A stretch of DNA of 64,000 nt from Boudabousia liubingyangii (GTDB lineage Bacteria > Actinomycetota > Actinomycetes > Actinomycetales > Actinomycetaceae), in contig NZ_MQSU01000004.1 of assembly GCF_001907245.1 (NCBI RefSeq), positions 186,001 through 250,000 of the forward strand, given 5' to 3'. This document shows, in pieces, positions 47,819 through 56,581 of this stretch. Under the pieces are notes generated by a model. That model was not told where the DNA came from. It was given only the letters and a program-made list of their open reading frames with translations, and searched no databases. A program made the translations under genes and the position numbers. How positions within the stretch are numbered: the stretch's first letter is position 1; every line of letters starts with the position of its first letter.

Positions 47819-49192
47819 ATGACTATCACCATTGCGTTTCTTTTAGCGCCTGCGGGAGGTGCCCTTCCACGCATGTGGCTTGAAATTTTCTACCTGTTCC
47901 TTGGCGTGATTTTGACCCTGGGGACAGCTTTATTCGTGGCCGCTGAGTTTTCTTTAGTAGCCCTCGACCCCGCTATGGTTGAGCGGCGCGTTAATGAAGG
48001 GGACGAGGGTGCTAAGGGCGTTTTACGTGCGCTTCGTTCTCTTTCAACCCAGCTTTCAGGCGCACAGGTGGGAATTACCCTGACAACAATTCTGTTGGGT
48101 TACACTACGCAGTCCGCCTTGGGTAGATTACTTACCGCCCTAGGTGTGCGTTTTGGGTTGGCGATTACGATTGCTACCACGATTGCCGTGATTATTGCGG
48201 CGATCTTAGTTAACGCCTTTTCCATGTTGGGCGGCGAACTGCTACCTAAGAACTTCGCCCTTTCTGATCCGCTTAAGACGGCTCGACGGGTAGCTGGCCC
48301 GCAAATGCTTTTTACGAGGATTTTCGCTCCGGTCATTGCGGTTCTTAACGGCACTGCTAACTGGGTCTTAAAGCGTTTTGGGATCACCCCAACGGAAGAG
48401 ATTTCTTCTGCCCGTTCAGCTCCTGAACTCGCTTCTTTGGTTCGGCACTCAGCGGATGAGGGCGTGCTTGACCCCATGACCGCGACGATCTTTACGAAGT
48501 CGGTGGCCCTTGGCGATCTAACGGCTCAGGACGTGATGACGCACCGTTCTTCGATGCACTACCTGCACGTAGATCAGATGGCGGATGAAGTGATTGAACT
48601 GGCTGCTAAAACCGGTCATTCACGCTTCCCGGTGATTGGTGACGATACGGACGATATTCAAGGGATTGTGTACTTGCGTCGCGCGGTTGCAGTTCCCTAT
48701 GAGAAGCGCGCTGAAGTTTCGGTAGCTTCTTCCTCTTTGATGACTGAAGCGCATCGAGTGCCGGAAACGGCATCCTTGGCCCCACTCCTTGTAGAACTAC
48801 GTGAGAGTGGTTTCCAGATGGCTATTGTGGTTGATGAATATGGCGGCACTTCAGGTTTGCTGACGCTAGAGGATATTGTTGAAGAGATCGTTGGGGAAGT
48901 AGCGGATGAACACGATAAGCGCGTGGCTACCGGTACTCGACGCCTAGGGGATGAATGGATCATTCCGGGCTTGATGCGTCCAGATGAACTAGGAGAGCTT
49001 ACCGGCGTAATGCTGCCAGATGATGGCCCGTATGAAACCCTCGGCGGTTTAATTATGAACGAACTGGGACGGATTCCTAAAGCCGGTGACCGCGTTGAAG
49101 TTGGGGGCGCTAAGCTTCTAGTTCGCCGTATGGACGGACGTCGCGTAGATTCGATTCGACTGACTCCAATTCCCGTGGAGGACAGTGAATGA
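47819..49192 (+). CDS. Hemolysin-like CNNM/CorC family protein (first of a pair)
   Basis: 457 residues from ATG 47819, though ATG 47873 would begin at MWLEIFYLF, the more usual family start. The N-terminal DUF21/CNNM membrane domain (AAEFSLVALDPAMVERR, then GAQVGITLTTILLGY) has about four helices. Two CBS domains follow (LTAQDVMTHRSSMHYLH; VVDEYGGTSGLLTLEDIVEEIVGE), and a CorC_HlyC domain ends the protein. Family members are linked to divalent cation transport or membrane integrity. The stop overlaps the start of the paralogue. Confidence 0.88.
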   Translation: MTITIAFLLAPAGGALPRMWLEIFYLFLGVILTLGTALFVAAEFSLVALDPAMVERRVNEGDEGAKGVLRALRSLSTQLSGAQVGITLTTILLGYTTQSALGRLLTALGVRFGLAITIATTIAVIIAAILVNAFSMLGGELLPKNFALSDPLKTARRVAGPQMLFTRIFAPVIAVLNGTANWVLKRFGITPTEEISSARSAPELASLVRHSADEGVLDPMTATIFTKSVALGDLTAQDVMTHRSSMHYLHVDQMADEVIELAAKTGHSRFPVIGDDTDDIQGIVYLRRAVAVPYEKRAEVSVASSSLMTEAHRVPETASLAPLLVELRESGFQMAIVVDEYGGTSGLLTLEDIVEEIVGEVADEHDKRVATGTRRLGDEWIIPGLMRPDELGELTGVMLPDDGPYETLGGLIMNELGRIPKAGDRVEVGGAKLLVRRMDGRRVDSIRLTPIPVEDSE

Positions 49193-50247
49193 GTACTCAA
49201 GTTGCACTGATTATCACGGTTTTATTGCTGCTGGGTAACGCCTTTTTCGTGGGCGCCGAGTTCGCGGTAATGTCCGCTCGTCGAGCTCAGATTGAGCCGC
49301 TAAAGGACGAGGGGCGGCGCGGGGCCACCTGGGCGCTTTGGGCCCTAGAGCATCTCTCAGTCATGTTGGCTACCGCGCAGTTGGGCGTGACGTTATGTTC
49401 TACCGGTCTAGGTATGGTGGCAGAGCCAGCGATTGCGCATCTAGTCCATGACCCGCTAATAAAACTGGGAATGCCGGACTATTCTGCTCACGCAGTTGGT
49501 TTCATTTTTGCTTTGCTGCTAGTGGTCTTCTTGCACGTCGTTTTTGGCGAAATGGTGCCCAAGAATATTTCGGTTTCACTACCGGAAAAGTCCATCTTGA
49601 TTCTTGGCCCGGCACTGGTAGCGGTAGAACGAGTTTTTGGCCCCATCGTGCGTTTCCTAGATCGCTTCGCGAACTGGATTCTGCGACGTTGCGGAGTTGA
49701 GCCAAAATCTGAAGTTGGTGCGGCATTCACCTTGGAAGAAGTTGCCTCTATCGTTGAGATTTCCCGGGCAGAAGGCGTTCTGGAAGATGAGGTTGGTTTG
49801 CTTTCAGGGACGATCGAGTTTTCTTCGGAAACTGCCGGGGAAGCAATGGTACCGCTTGCTGAATTGGTGACCGTCCCGGAGACCGTGACCCCGGAAGAGA
49901 TTGATCGAGCGGTGGCACGGACCGGTTTCTCTCGCTTCCTGATTGAGGACGAGGACGATTCCTCCCTCGTAGGTTACCTTCACGTTAAGGACGTGCTTTA
50001 CGCTTCCTTAGCTGAGGGGAAAGAACTACGCACCCAGCCGGTACCCGCGTGGCGGATGCGCTCATTGGCTACGGTCTCTAAAGATATCGAAGTTGATGAT
50101 GCGCTTTCGATTATGCAAAAGAGTGCCACTCACGTCGCCGTCGTGATGGACGGAACGGAACAAATTGGGGTGCTCTTCCTCGAAGATATTATTGAGGAAC
50201 TGGTGGGTGACGTCCGCGATACGATGCAACGTGAGGAGCGTAGCTAA
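49189..50247 (+). CDS. Hemolysin-like CNNM/CorC family protein (second of a pair)
   Basis: 352 residues. It has the CNNM membrane domain (GNAFFVGAEFAVMSARRAQIEP, TAQLGVTLCSTGLGM) and two CBS domains (AMVPLAELVTVPE; VVMDGTEQIGVLFLEDIIEELVGD), but no C-terminal CorC_HlyC domain. ATG overlaps the preceding stop (ATGA), so the paralogues are translationally coupled and may act as a heteromer. This two-gene arrangement is common in actinobacteria. The last codons contain a small sequence duplicated just beyond the stop. Confidence 0.88.
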   Translation: MSTQVALIITVLLLLGNAFFVGAEFAVMSARRAQIEPLKDEGRRGATWALWALEHLSVMLATAQLGVTLCSTGLGMVAEPAIAHLVHDPLIKLGMPDYSAHAVGFIFALLLVVFLHVVFGEMVPKNISVSLPEKSILILGPALVAVERVFGPIVRFLDRFANWILRRCGVEPKSEVGAAFTLEEVASIVEISRAEGVLEDEVGLLSGTIEFSSETAGEAMVPLAELVTVPETVTPEEIDRAVARTGFSRFLIEDEDDSSLVGYLHVKDVLYASLAEGKELRTQPVPAWRMRSLATVSKDIEVDDALSIMQKSATHVAVVMDGTEQIGVLFLEDIIEELVGDVRDTMQREERS

Positions 50248-50268
50248 GTTACGTGAGGAACGTATCTA
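50229..50268. repeat. Short tandem duplication at the end of the CNNM gene
   Basis: ACGTGAGGAGCGTAGCTA (50229-50246) recurs as ACGTGAGGAACGTATCTA (50251-50268), 16 of 18 bases identical with a 22-base period. The first copy contains the end of the coding region, the second is intergenic. Confidence 0.6.
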
Positions 50269-50360
50269 GACAAGAGTTATCGATTTTTTATAAATTGGTG
50301 GTCTTTGAACTCGCTAAGGTATATGATTAGCCTGATTAACGTATTTTGCAGGAGTAATTA

Positions 50361-51383
50361 GTGTCAACTTACGGATCTGAGAATAACTCAGCCATTCCTT
50401 CTCGACGTGCCTACCGACAGGCACAGCAAGCGCAGGATCATACCCAAAAGCGTCAGTTTGGTGGCCCGTCGGAGCGCTCTGAACTCTCCACCAGCACCAC
50501 CGAATTCCCCACTCGTAGTCGCGCAGCCCGTCGACAGAGTGGTGAAGTTTTGGGTACCCCCGTGCACGCTACGGAAAATCGTGAGCTTCCGGCAGAGTCT
50601 TCTTGGACTCGTTCTATTCGAGGAAGCCTACTAGTTGCCCTAGCCGCCGCCACGGTGATTGTTCCCGTTTCCGGAATGGTGACCCCCGGTGGTTCACAGG
50701 CTAATGCTGCTCCCGTATCTACCCCGGCCTGGGCCGATACCATTGAGTCTAAGATCGATGCCGCGGAAGCTACCGCACTCCGTTCCAAGCCGGCCGCTGC
50801 CGCCCGCGCCGCGGTCCGTGAACAACTGCAAGATAACGAACGCTGCCTGAAGGTTGCGGCCTCTGCCAACGGTACTCGCACGGCACTGGTTAAGCCTGAT
50901 GCCACTGAGGCGAAGGATGACTTCCTCTTCTGGCCGTTAAGCCGCGGCACCTACCGAATTGCTTCGGGTTACGGGATGCGCGTTAACCCGGTTCTGGGTA
51001 TCTACCGACTACATGCTGGCGTGGACATGGCCGGCGCTGCTGGCACGCCGATTCACTCGGTTGCCGACGGCGTGGTCAAGCGAGTCTCTTGGGATTCAGG
51101 CCTAGGATACTCTGCTGAGATCTACCACCCGTCCCGCAATATCACCACGGTCTACGGTCACATGATTAGCGGCTCTTCCAATCTACGAGTAGGTCAGGAA
51201 GTATCCGCCGGCGACCAAGTTGGTCTGTTAGGATCGACCGGTAACTCCACCGGCCCGCACCTACACTTCGAAGTACACCGTGGTAACGATGCCGATAACC
51301 ATTCGGCCACTGAGCCCATGTCTTGGATGAAGTCTAGTAAGGCCATTTTCCTTGACGAACGTGAGGCCATGAAGCAGTGCTAG
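50361..51383 (+). CDS. M23 family peptidoglycan endopeptidase-like protein
   Basis: 340 residues from GTG 50361, with AGGAG six bases upstream. The N-terminal ~80 residues are polar and Arg/Ser-rich, then a hydrophobic segment (about 88-112) ends in QANAAP, a likely signal or anchor. The C-terminal LytM domain shows GYGMRVNPVLGIYRLHAGVDM and HLHFEVHRG, the H-x3-D and H-x-H zinc ligands. It probably cleaves or remodels cell-wall peptides outside the membrane. It overlaps the GDPD gene by 7 bases. Confidence 0.9.
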   Translation: MSTYGSENNSAIPSRRAYRQAQQAQDHTQKRQFGGPSERSELSTSTTEFPTRSRAARRQSGEVLGTPVHATENRELPAESSWTRSIRGSLLVALAAATVIVPVSGMVTPGGSQANAAPVSTPAWADTIESKIDAAEATALRSKPAAAARAAVREQLQDNERCLKVAASANGTRTALVKPDATEAKDDFLFWPLSRGTYRIASGYGMRVNPVLGIYRLHAGVDMAGAAGTPIHSVADGVVKRVSWDSGLGYSAEIYHPSRNITTVYGHMISGSSNLRVGQEVSAGDQVGLLGSTGNSTGPHLHFEVHRGNDADNHSATEPMSWMKSSKAIFLDEREAMKQC

Positions 51384-52216
51384 AGTCGCCTGCTGCCAAA
51401 CCCGTACTTCCCGCTAACTGGGCCACCTCATCTGACCCATTGGTGTTCGCTCATCGTGGCGGACCGGGAGAGAATAAGGTCGAAAACTCCCTAACTGCTT
51501 TTAAAGCCGCACTGGCAAAGCCCATCAGTGCCATTGAAACCGATATCCGCGTAACCAGCGACGGAGTTCCAGTAGTTTTACACGATCCTTCTTTTATTAG
51601 GGTCAGTGACGAAATTCGTCCTCTTATCACCATGTCATGGAAAGACGCCAAAGCCATAACTTTAAAAGATGGCTCTCATCCAATGCGGCTTGATGAGGTA
51701 TTAGAAGAGTTTCCCGATATGGTTTTCAATCTTGATGCCAAGTCGCCGCAGGCAGTCGAGCCGCTAATTAACACGATTCTTGCGGCTAAGGCCGAAAAGC
51801 GAGTTTGTCTGGCTACCTTTAGTCATCGCCGAATGCAGCAAATGCGTAAGCTAACCGGGGGAGAGGTAGCAACCTCGCTTTCCGCACCCGAGGTGGTAAA
51901 ACTATTGGCTTGGTCCTATGCCACCAAACATCCCTTAGGGATCGATCCGCTTAAGTTGCGTCAGAAGGTTTTAGGGAAGTCTACCGTGGCCGCCGTGGCC
52001 GCCCAGGTGCCTGATGTCTTCCACGGGATCTTCCCCGTTACGACTTCGCGAGTGGCAAAGAATGCCGAGGCTTTAGGCTTGTCGATGCAGGTGTGGACGG
52101 TCAACTCCTCCGAGCAACTTGAAAAAGTCGGTAAGGCGATTCGCAATCATAGTGGTGATGGAGTGATTTCCGACTTCCCCCGACGCGCCTATCACTACCT
52201 AACTCAACAGCAATAG
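51377..52216 (+). CDS. Glycerophosphodiester phosphodiesterase
   Basis: 279 residues from GTG 51377. VFAHRGGPGENKVENSLTAF holds the HRG..EN start, IETDIRVTSDGVPVVLHDP holds the metal-binding ExD and HD motif, and FNLDAKSP and VWTVNSSEQL follow as in the GDPD family. No signal peptide, so it is probably cytoplasmic and cleaves glycerophosphodiesters to glycerol-3-phosphate. Coupling to the M23 gene suggests co-expression. Confidence 0.88.
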   Translation: MLESPAAKPVLPANWATSSDPLVFAHRGGPGENKVENSLTAFKAALAKPISAIETDIRVTSDGVPVVLHDPSFIRVSDEIRPLITMSWKDAKAITLKDGSHPMRLDEVLEEFPDMVFNLDAKSPQAVEPLINTILAAKAEKRVCLATFSHRRMQQMRKLTGGEVATSLSAPEVVKLLAWSYATKHPLGIDPLKLRQKVLGKSTVAAVAAQVPDVFHGIFPVTTSRVAKNAEALGLSMQVWTVNSSEQLEKVGKAIRNHSGDGVISDFPRRAYHYLTQQQ

Positions 52217-52368
52217 GATTCGCTGACCAATATGGATCCCTGCCTAAGGTTTCGTGATGGTTCTGAACCGTTTTGGCTATCCTGGAGAAGCTAGGTTAAA
52301 CGTTGAAAAAGTAAGTGCCGATAACTGAATGCGGATGAGTGTAAATAGCTGATTGGGGGTACTAAAAG

Positions 52369-52441
52369 TGCCCCGAACAGGATTCGAACCTGCGACCTTT
52401 CGCTCCGGAGGCGAACGCTCTATCCACTGAGCTATCGGGGC
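52369..52441 (-). tRNA. tRNA-Arg (anticodon CCG)
   Basis: A 73-base cloverleaf on the minus strand: acceptor GCCCCGA/TCGGGGC, D arm GCTC/GAGC, anticodon stem TTCGC/GCGAA with loop CTCCGGA (anticodon CCG, reading CGG), T arm with GTTCGAATC, and discriminator A. No CCA is encoded. It sits in the 318-base gap between the GDPD gene and argS and points away from argS. The rest of that gap contains nothing else I can support. Confidence 0.95.
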
Positions 52442-52534
52442 AACCTGCACAGTATATCACCAGATTTTAAACGTGGTCTAATCGATTATCGCTAAAACAT
52501 GCACGATGTTTACCTAAACGGTTAATCTTGGTTC

Positions 52535-54214
52535 ATGACGCCTTTTGAATTATCTGAAGTAATTTTTCATATCCTAGAAGAGCTCACAGAGCTTGATGAA
52601 GTTAACCTAAGCATTGAGGACCTGCCGCAGCCGGTGAAGGTTGAACGTCCGCGCGTTCGCGAGCACGGTGACTGGGCGACCAACGTTGCTCTACAGCTGG
52701 GAAAGAAAGCGGGTCTGAATCCGCGTGCTTTCGCGGAGCTTATTACTGAAAAATTAGCTCAGCAGGAAGGTATTGACTCGACCGAGGTCGCTGGGCCGGG
52801 ATTCATTAATATCCGCCTTTCCGCCGCCTCGGCAGGCGAGTTAGCCCGCACCATTCTGGCTGCCGGAAGCGAATACGGCACCTCCAAGACCATGGCCGGG
52901 GAAAAGATTAACCTCGAGTATGTTTCGGCTAACCCAACCGGTCCAGTCCATTTGGGGCATGCTCGTTGGGCTGCGGTTGGAGACTCCCTAGCGCGAATCC
53001 TGACCTCTCAGGGGGCAGAGGTAACCCGTGAATACTATTTCAATGATCACGGGGCTCAGATCGACCGTTTCGCTAAGTCTTTGCTGGCTCGCGCGCGTGG
53101 CCTAGAGGTCCCTGAGGACGGCTACGGCGGTCAGTACATTGACGATATCGCCCAAGAGGTCATCTCTATTGAGACCGCCGCTGGACGTCCCAACCCCTCC
53201 GAGCTAGAAGACGAAAAGGCGCTCGAAGTATTCCGGTCCGTGGGCGTGCAGCTAATGTTTGACGAGATCAAGTCTGAACTGCATGACTTTAAAGTCGAAT
53301 TCGATGTTTACTTCCACGAAGACACTCTGCACAAATCAGGTGATGTTGACCGGGCCATCGAACGACTCCGCGAACGTGGCATGGTCTACGACAAAGACGG
53401 CGCTATTTGGCTTAAGTCCAGCGAACTTGGCGATGACAAAGACCGCGTGATTATTAAGTCCGACGGTCAAGCCGCATACTTCAGTGGCGACATCGCCTAC
53501 TACCTAAACAAGCGCGAACGCGGCGCAGATGCCGCAATCTACCTTCTCGGTGCTGACCACCACGGTTACATTGGTCGCATGTACGCCATGTGTGCCGCCT
53601 TCGGTGATGAGCCGGGCAAGAACCTGCAGATCATCATTGGCCAGCTGGTAAACCTACAAAAGAACGGCAAGCCGCTACGCATGTCAAAGCGTGCCGGCAC
53701 GATCGTCACCCTAGAAGACCTAGTGGATGCAGTAGGGGTTGACGCAGCTCGCTACGCCCTAGCTCGTTCTTCAATGGATTCAATGATCGACATTGATCTA
53801 GATCTACTAGCATCAGCCTCAAATGAGAACCCGGTTTACTACGTGCAGTATGCGCACGCTCGCACATGTTCCGTAGCGCGCAATGCAGCGGAAGCGGGAA
53901 TCACCCTCGAGAGCGAATTCGACCCCGCGCAGCTTGACTCGGCAGCTGATACCGAACTCCTAGGGACGCTAGCGCAGTTCCCCGAAATCGTCGCCCAGGC
54001 CGCCACGCTACGTGAACAGCACCGCGTTGCTCGCTACCTAGAATCCCTAGCTGCCGCCTACCACGCTTGGTACGGAAACTCCCGGGTTACTCCGCGTGCC
54101 GGCGAAAGCGTAGAACCGGTGCACGCCGCACGACTATACCTAAACCAGGCAGTAGCCCAGGTACTCTCCAATGGTTTGAATCTGCTGGGTGTTAGCGCAC
54201 CCGAACGCATGTAA
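52535..54214 (+). CDS. argS: Arginyl-tRNA synthetase
   Basis: 559 residues. The N-terminal Add1 domain is followed by the class I signature [20 protein letters not shown] (HLGH) and the KMSKS-equivalent [18 protein letters not shown]. The C-terminal anticodon-binding helices include [15 protein letters not shown] and end in [14 protein letters not shown]. It charges tRNA-Arg; one such tRNA lies 94 bases upstream on the other strand. The stop TAA shares one base with the next ATG. Confidence 0.95.
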   Translation: MTPFELSEVIFHILEELTELDEVNLSIEDLPQPVKVERPRVREHGDWATNVALQLGKKAGLNPRAFAELITEKLAQQEGIDSTEVAGPGFINIRLSAASAGELARTILAAGSEYGTSKTMAGEKINLEYVSANPTGPVHLGHARWAAVGDSLARILTSQGAEVTREYYFNDHGAQIDRFAKSLLARARGLEVPEDGYGGQYIDDIAQEVISIETAAGRPNPSELEDEKALEVFRSVGVQLMFDEIKSELHDFKVEFDVYFHEDTLHKSGDVDRAIERLRERGMVYDKDGAIWLKSSELGDDKDRVIIKSDGQAAYFSGDIAYYLNKRERGADAAIYLLGADHHGYIGRMYAMCAAFGDEPGKNLQIIIGQLVNLQKNGKPLRMSKRAGTIVTLEDLVDAVGVDAARYALARSSMDSMIDIDLDLLASASNENPVYYVQYAHARTCSVARNAAEAGITLESEFDPAQLDSAADTELLGTLAQFPEIVAQAATLREQHRVARYLESLAAAYHAWYGNSRVTPRAGESVEPVHAARLYLNQAVAQVLSNGLNLLGVSAPERM

Positions 54215-55359
54215 TGACCACGGCGTTCATTCCACTGAGCGCTGACCCTAGCGCCACAACCCACGCTAACACCCCAGAACCCGGGGAAACCCCGGAGTTT
54301 TGGCCTTGGAATCTGACTAGGGATAGTGATCGTGAGCTAAAACTTGACGGCCTATCCCTAGCGGAGATCCAATCACAGTTCGGTGACCAAGCAGTAATCC
54401 TTGATGAGGTAGATCTAATCTCAAGACTATTCGTCTGGCGCTCTGCACTCAGTGAAGCCTGCTGGGATGGCTATGGCATGTCCGGGGCAACAGTTTTCTA
54501 CGACGTAAGTGCCGGTCTCTCCGCTGAGCTAGCAAAACAAATAGTAGGAAGCGGAATCCACCTGCGGGCTAATAGCCTTCAGCAACTACGCGAACTTGCG
54601 CAGTGGGGGATCAACGGAGAATCGATCCTCCTAGTGCTCTCCTCGGCAGCGGAATCCGCAAGCGCAAACCTGCTTAAGGAACTTAGCGACCTACTAGACT
54701 CTCACTCGCTTTCGGGATTGGATCTAGTAATAGCTAGCGAGAATCTGGCCCAAGAACTACCCGAAGTGCTGCTGGCAGAACCTGAGGGAGCTTTTAGAAG
54801 CTCAATCAATAACCTCCTAATTGATATTCAACAAGTTTCTGCTACGACGATTCAGTCGCTAGCCGCTCATTCCAAAGCCCAGATCAACGGAGTGGCAAGT
54901 TCTGAACATCAGTCGCTTAGCGATGTAAGCACGCTCCCTGATGGGATCTTGAGCCTACTAAGAGGCTTGAAACAGGTACGGGAAGCCGGAGCGACCTCGG
55001 ATTTTGTAATCCTAACCGGATACGAATCCAAAGCGCGCCTCACGGGAAGCGATCCACAACCGCTAAGTGCCAATGAAATCAGCCTAAAACTGGCTGAGAC
55101 CGTCCGGATTATCTGTCAACAACTCGACCTAACGATACCTAGCATCTATAACGCAGTATCCACCCAAGTACTGGCACAAAGTACCATGGGTATCGCAAAG
55201 GTCAATAATGAATCGGCAGGTGTCCTAGTGCCTGCTCGTCTAGCGCAAAAAACTGATCCTGCTGGTCAACCATATTCGCAACCCGCCCAAGTCGTGGGGA
55301 TAAACCGACAAACTATCCGCGTACACTCATGGATAAGTGGAGAACAATCTCAAAACTGA
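54214..55359 (+). CDS. LysA-derived pseudoenzyme (degenerate diaminopimelate decarboxylase)
   Basis: 381 residues, shorter than the ~450-470 of LysA. The start EFWPWNLTRDSD, LSLAEIQSQFGDQAVILDEVDLISR and the end QPAQVVGINRQTIRVHS align in order with LysA. The motifs that matter are gone: the PLP lysine segment YAGKAFL is FYDVSAGL, HGNNKS is LVLSSAA, and HIGSQ, EPGR, the CESGD cysteine and the GAY segment have no match. The frame is nonetheless uninterrupted and coupled to argS by TAATG. It occupies the lysA slot of the conserved argS-lysA-hom-thrB-rho order. Decarboxylase activity is very unlikely; any retained role is unknown. Confidence 0.75.
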   Translation: MTTAFIPLSADPSATTHANTPEPGETPEFWPWNLTRDSDRELKLDGLSLAEIQSQFGDQAVILDEVDLISRLFVWRSALSEACWDGYGMSGATVFYDVSAGLSAELAKQIVGSGIHLRANSLQQLRELAQWGINGESILLVLSSAAESASANLLKELSDLLDSHSLSGLDLVIASENLAQELPEVLLAEPEGAFRSSINNLLIDIQQVSATTIQSLAAHSKAQINGVASSEHQSLSDVSTLPDGILSLLRGLKQVREAGATSDFVILTGYESKARLTGSDPQPLSANEISLKLAETVRIICQQLDLTIPSIYNAVSTQVLAQSTMGIAKVNNESAGVLVPARLAQKTDPAGQPYSQPAQVVGINRQTIRVHSWISGEQSQN

Positions 55360-55386
55360 TTCACTGAGGAAAAGAGGGTCCGGAAA

Positions 55387-56358
55387 ATGTCGCTACGCTT
55401 TGCACACGATTTTGCGTCCTTTAATCTGCCTACGGTAATCCCTGGATTCGGATCCTTAGGGGCACTCCCAGAACCAGCCACCCAACTGGCAATAGCTTTG
55501 GACTTTCGGGATACTATTCGCGCTCAAGCTGTTTTGGGAGATAGCGAAGTCCGGCTCAAAGACACGCTAGGAAACCACGAAGATCTAGGCACTGAGCATC
55601 CCGTATTGCGCTACCTTCGCCTGCTCCTAGAAGCGCAGGGAGGGCCAGAAGTTGGTTTCAAAATCACCTTCCGAGCACCCCTCGCCATGTCTATCACCGG
55701 GGCCGTTGAAACTAACTCAGCAGCGGTGGCAATTGGTATCCTGCGCGCTCTGACCTCACCTTCGGAACTATTCTCTAACGAGTTTTGTGAGCAAGCATTA
55801 TCGTCCCAAGTGCCATCCATGCCGGCCGTATTTGCCGCCCTTGAGGGTGGTATCTGGTTAAGCGTTACAGAACTAGGGGATAAACAGCTACTTGGATCAT
55901 CGGAAGTAACTGACTCCAAATCTGGCGTCACCAAGCTTGAGACCAATCGACAGTTCGGGGTAACCATCTTCCACCCTGAGTTTGTTTTACCCGCGTCGCA
56001 AATGCATATGCTACTAGCGCATCAGAACTATTCGATTAGTGCTTTAGCTGATCTGCAACGGCGCAGTGCGCTGGCTAGCGCCTTTCTAAAGACCGAACAG
56101 GACCTTCCGGCTTCACTCTGGGCTGCCGAACATGCGGAAATTATTGCTCTAATAGATCAAATTTCTCCTGGAGCTGCCGCGATGCTGACTTGGCTAAAAG
56201 AGCAGGGATACGCACCCAGCCTAGCTGGTTTTACTCAGAATATTGTCGTTCCTGGACGAGTTGGGGGAGACACCATAGCAGCAGCGGAAGCAGCCGGATG
56301 GCAGACTCGTTACTGTAGCCTCTCTGGGCAAGGGCTTAAGCTAATCAGTGTTAAGTAG
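55387..56358 (+). CDS. ThrB-derived pseudoenzyme (degenerate homoserine kinase)
   Basis: 323 residues, close to normal ThrB length. Several stretches align with GHMP homoserine kinase: LAIALDFRDTIRAQ, LGTEHPVLRYLRLLLEAQG, VFAALEGGIWLS and MLTWLKEQGYAPSLAGFTQ. The SANLGPGFDS motif reads PGFGSLGALPE, the ATP loop PxxxGLGSSAA reads APLAMSITGAVETNSAA, EGHPDN reads SSQVPSMP, and LSGAGPT reads LAGFTQN. Kinase activity is very unlikely. The frame is open and starts 27 bases after the LysA-like gene, with GAGGAAAAGAGG upstream. hom and thrC are missing from the locus. Confidence 0.75.
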   Translation: MSLRFAHDFASFNLPTVIPGFGSLGALPEPATQLAIALDFRDTIRAQAVLGDSEVRLKDTLGNHEDLGTEHPVLRYLRLLLEAQGGPEVGFKITFRAPLAMSITGAVETNSAAVAIGILRALTSPSELFSNEFCEQALSSQVPSMPAVFAALEGGIWLSVTELGDKQLLGSSEVTDSKSGVTKLETNRQFGVTIFHPEFVLPASQMHMLLAHQNYSISALADLQRRSALASAFLKTEQDLPASLWAAEHAEIIALIDQISPGAAAMLTWLKEQGYAPSLAGFTQNIVVPGRVGGDTIAAAEAAGWQTRYCSLSGQGLKLISVK

Positions 56359-56581
56359 CTAATATTCTTAAGCTCATGTGGATATCTGACCACAATTTGG
56401 GATGACAGAAAGACAAAATACTGGTAGATTTTGCTTTACAGTCTTCGGACGTATCAAAGTCGACCTGAATCCGCTGAATTTCTGTGATTGAAGACTTCTT
56501 CATTTACAACGCAATTCCCTTCAGGATCTGGCATTCAAATTGACCCCATAAATTGGGGATCCCTAAACACTAAGGAATCTA

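Noticed and set aside
50248-50360. Possible c-di-AMP (ydaO) riboswitch before the M23 peptidase
   Set aside because: The gap is only 113 bases, too short for the element, and no matching core is visible.
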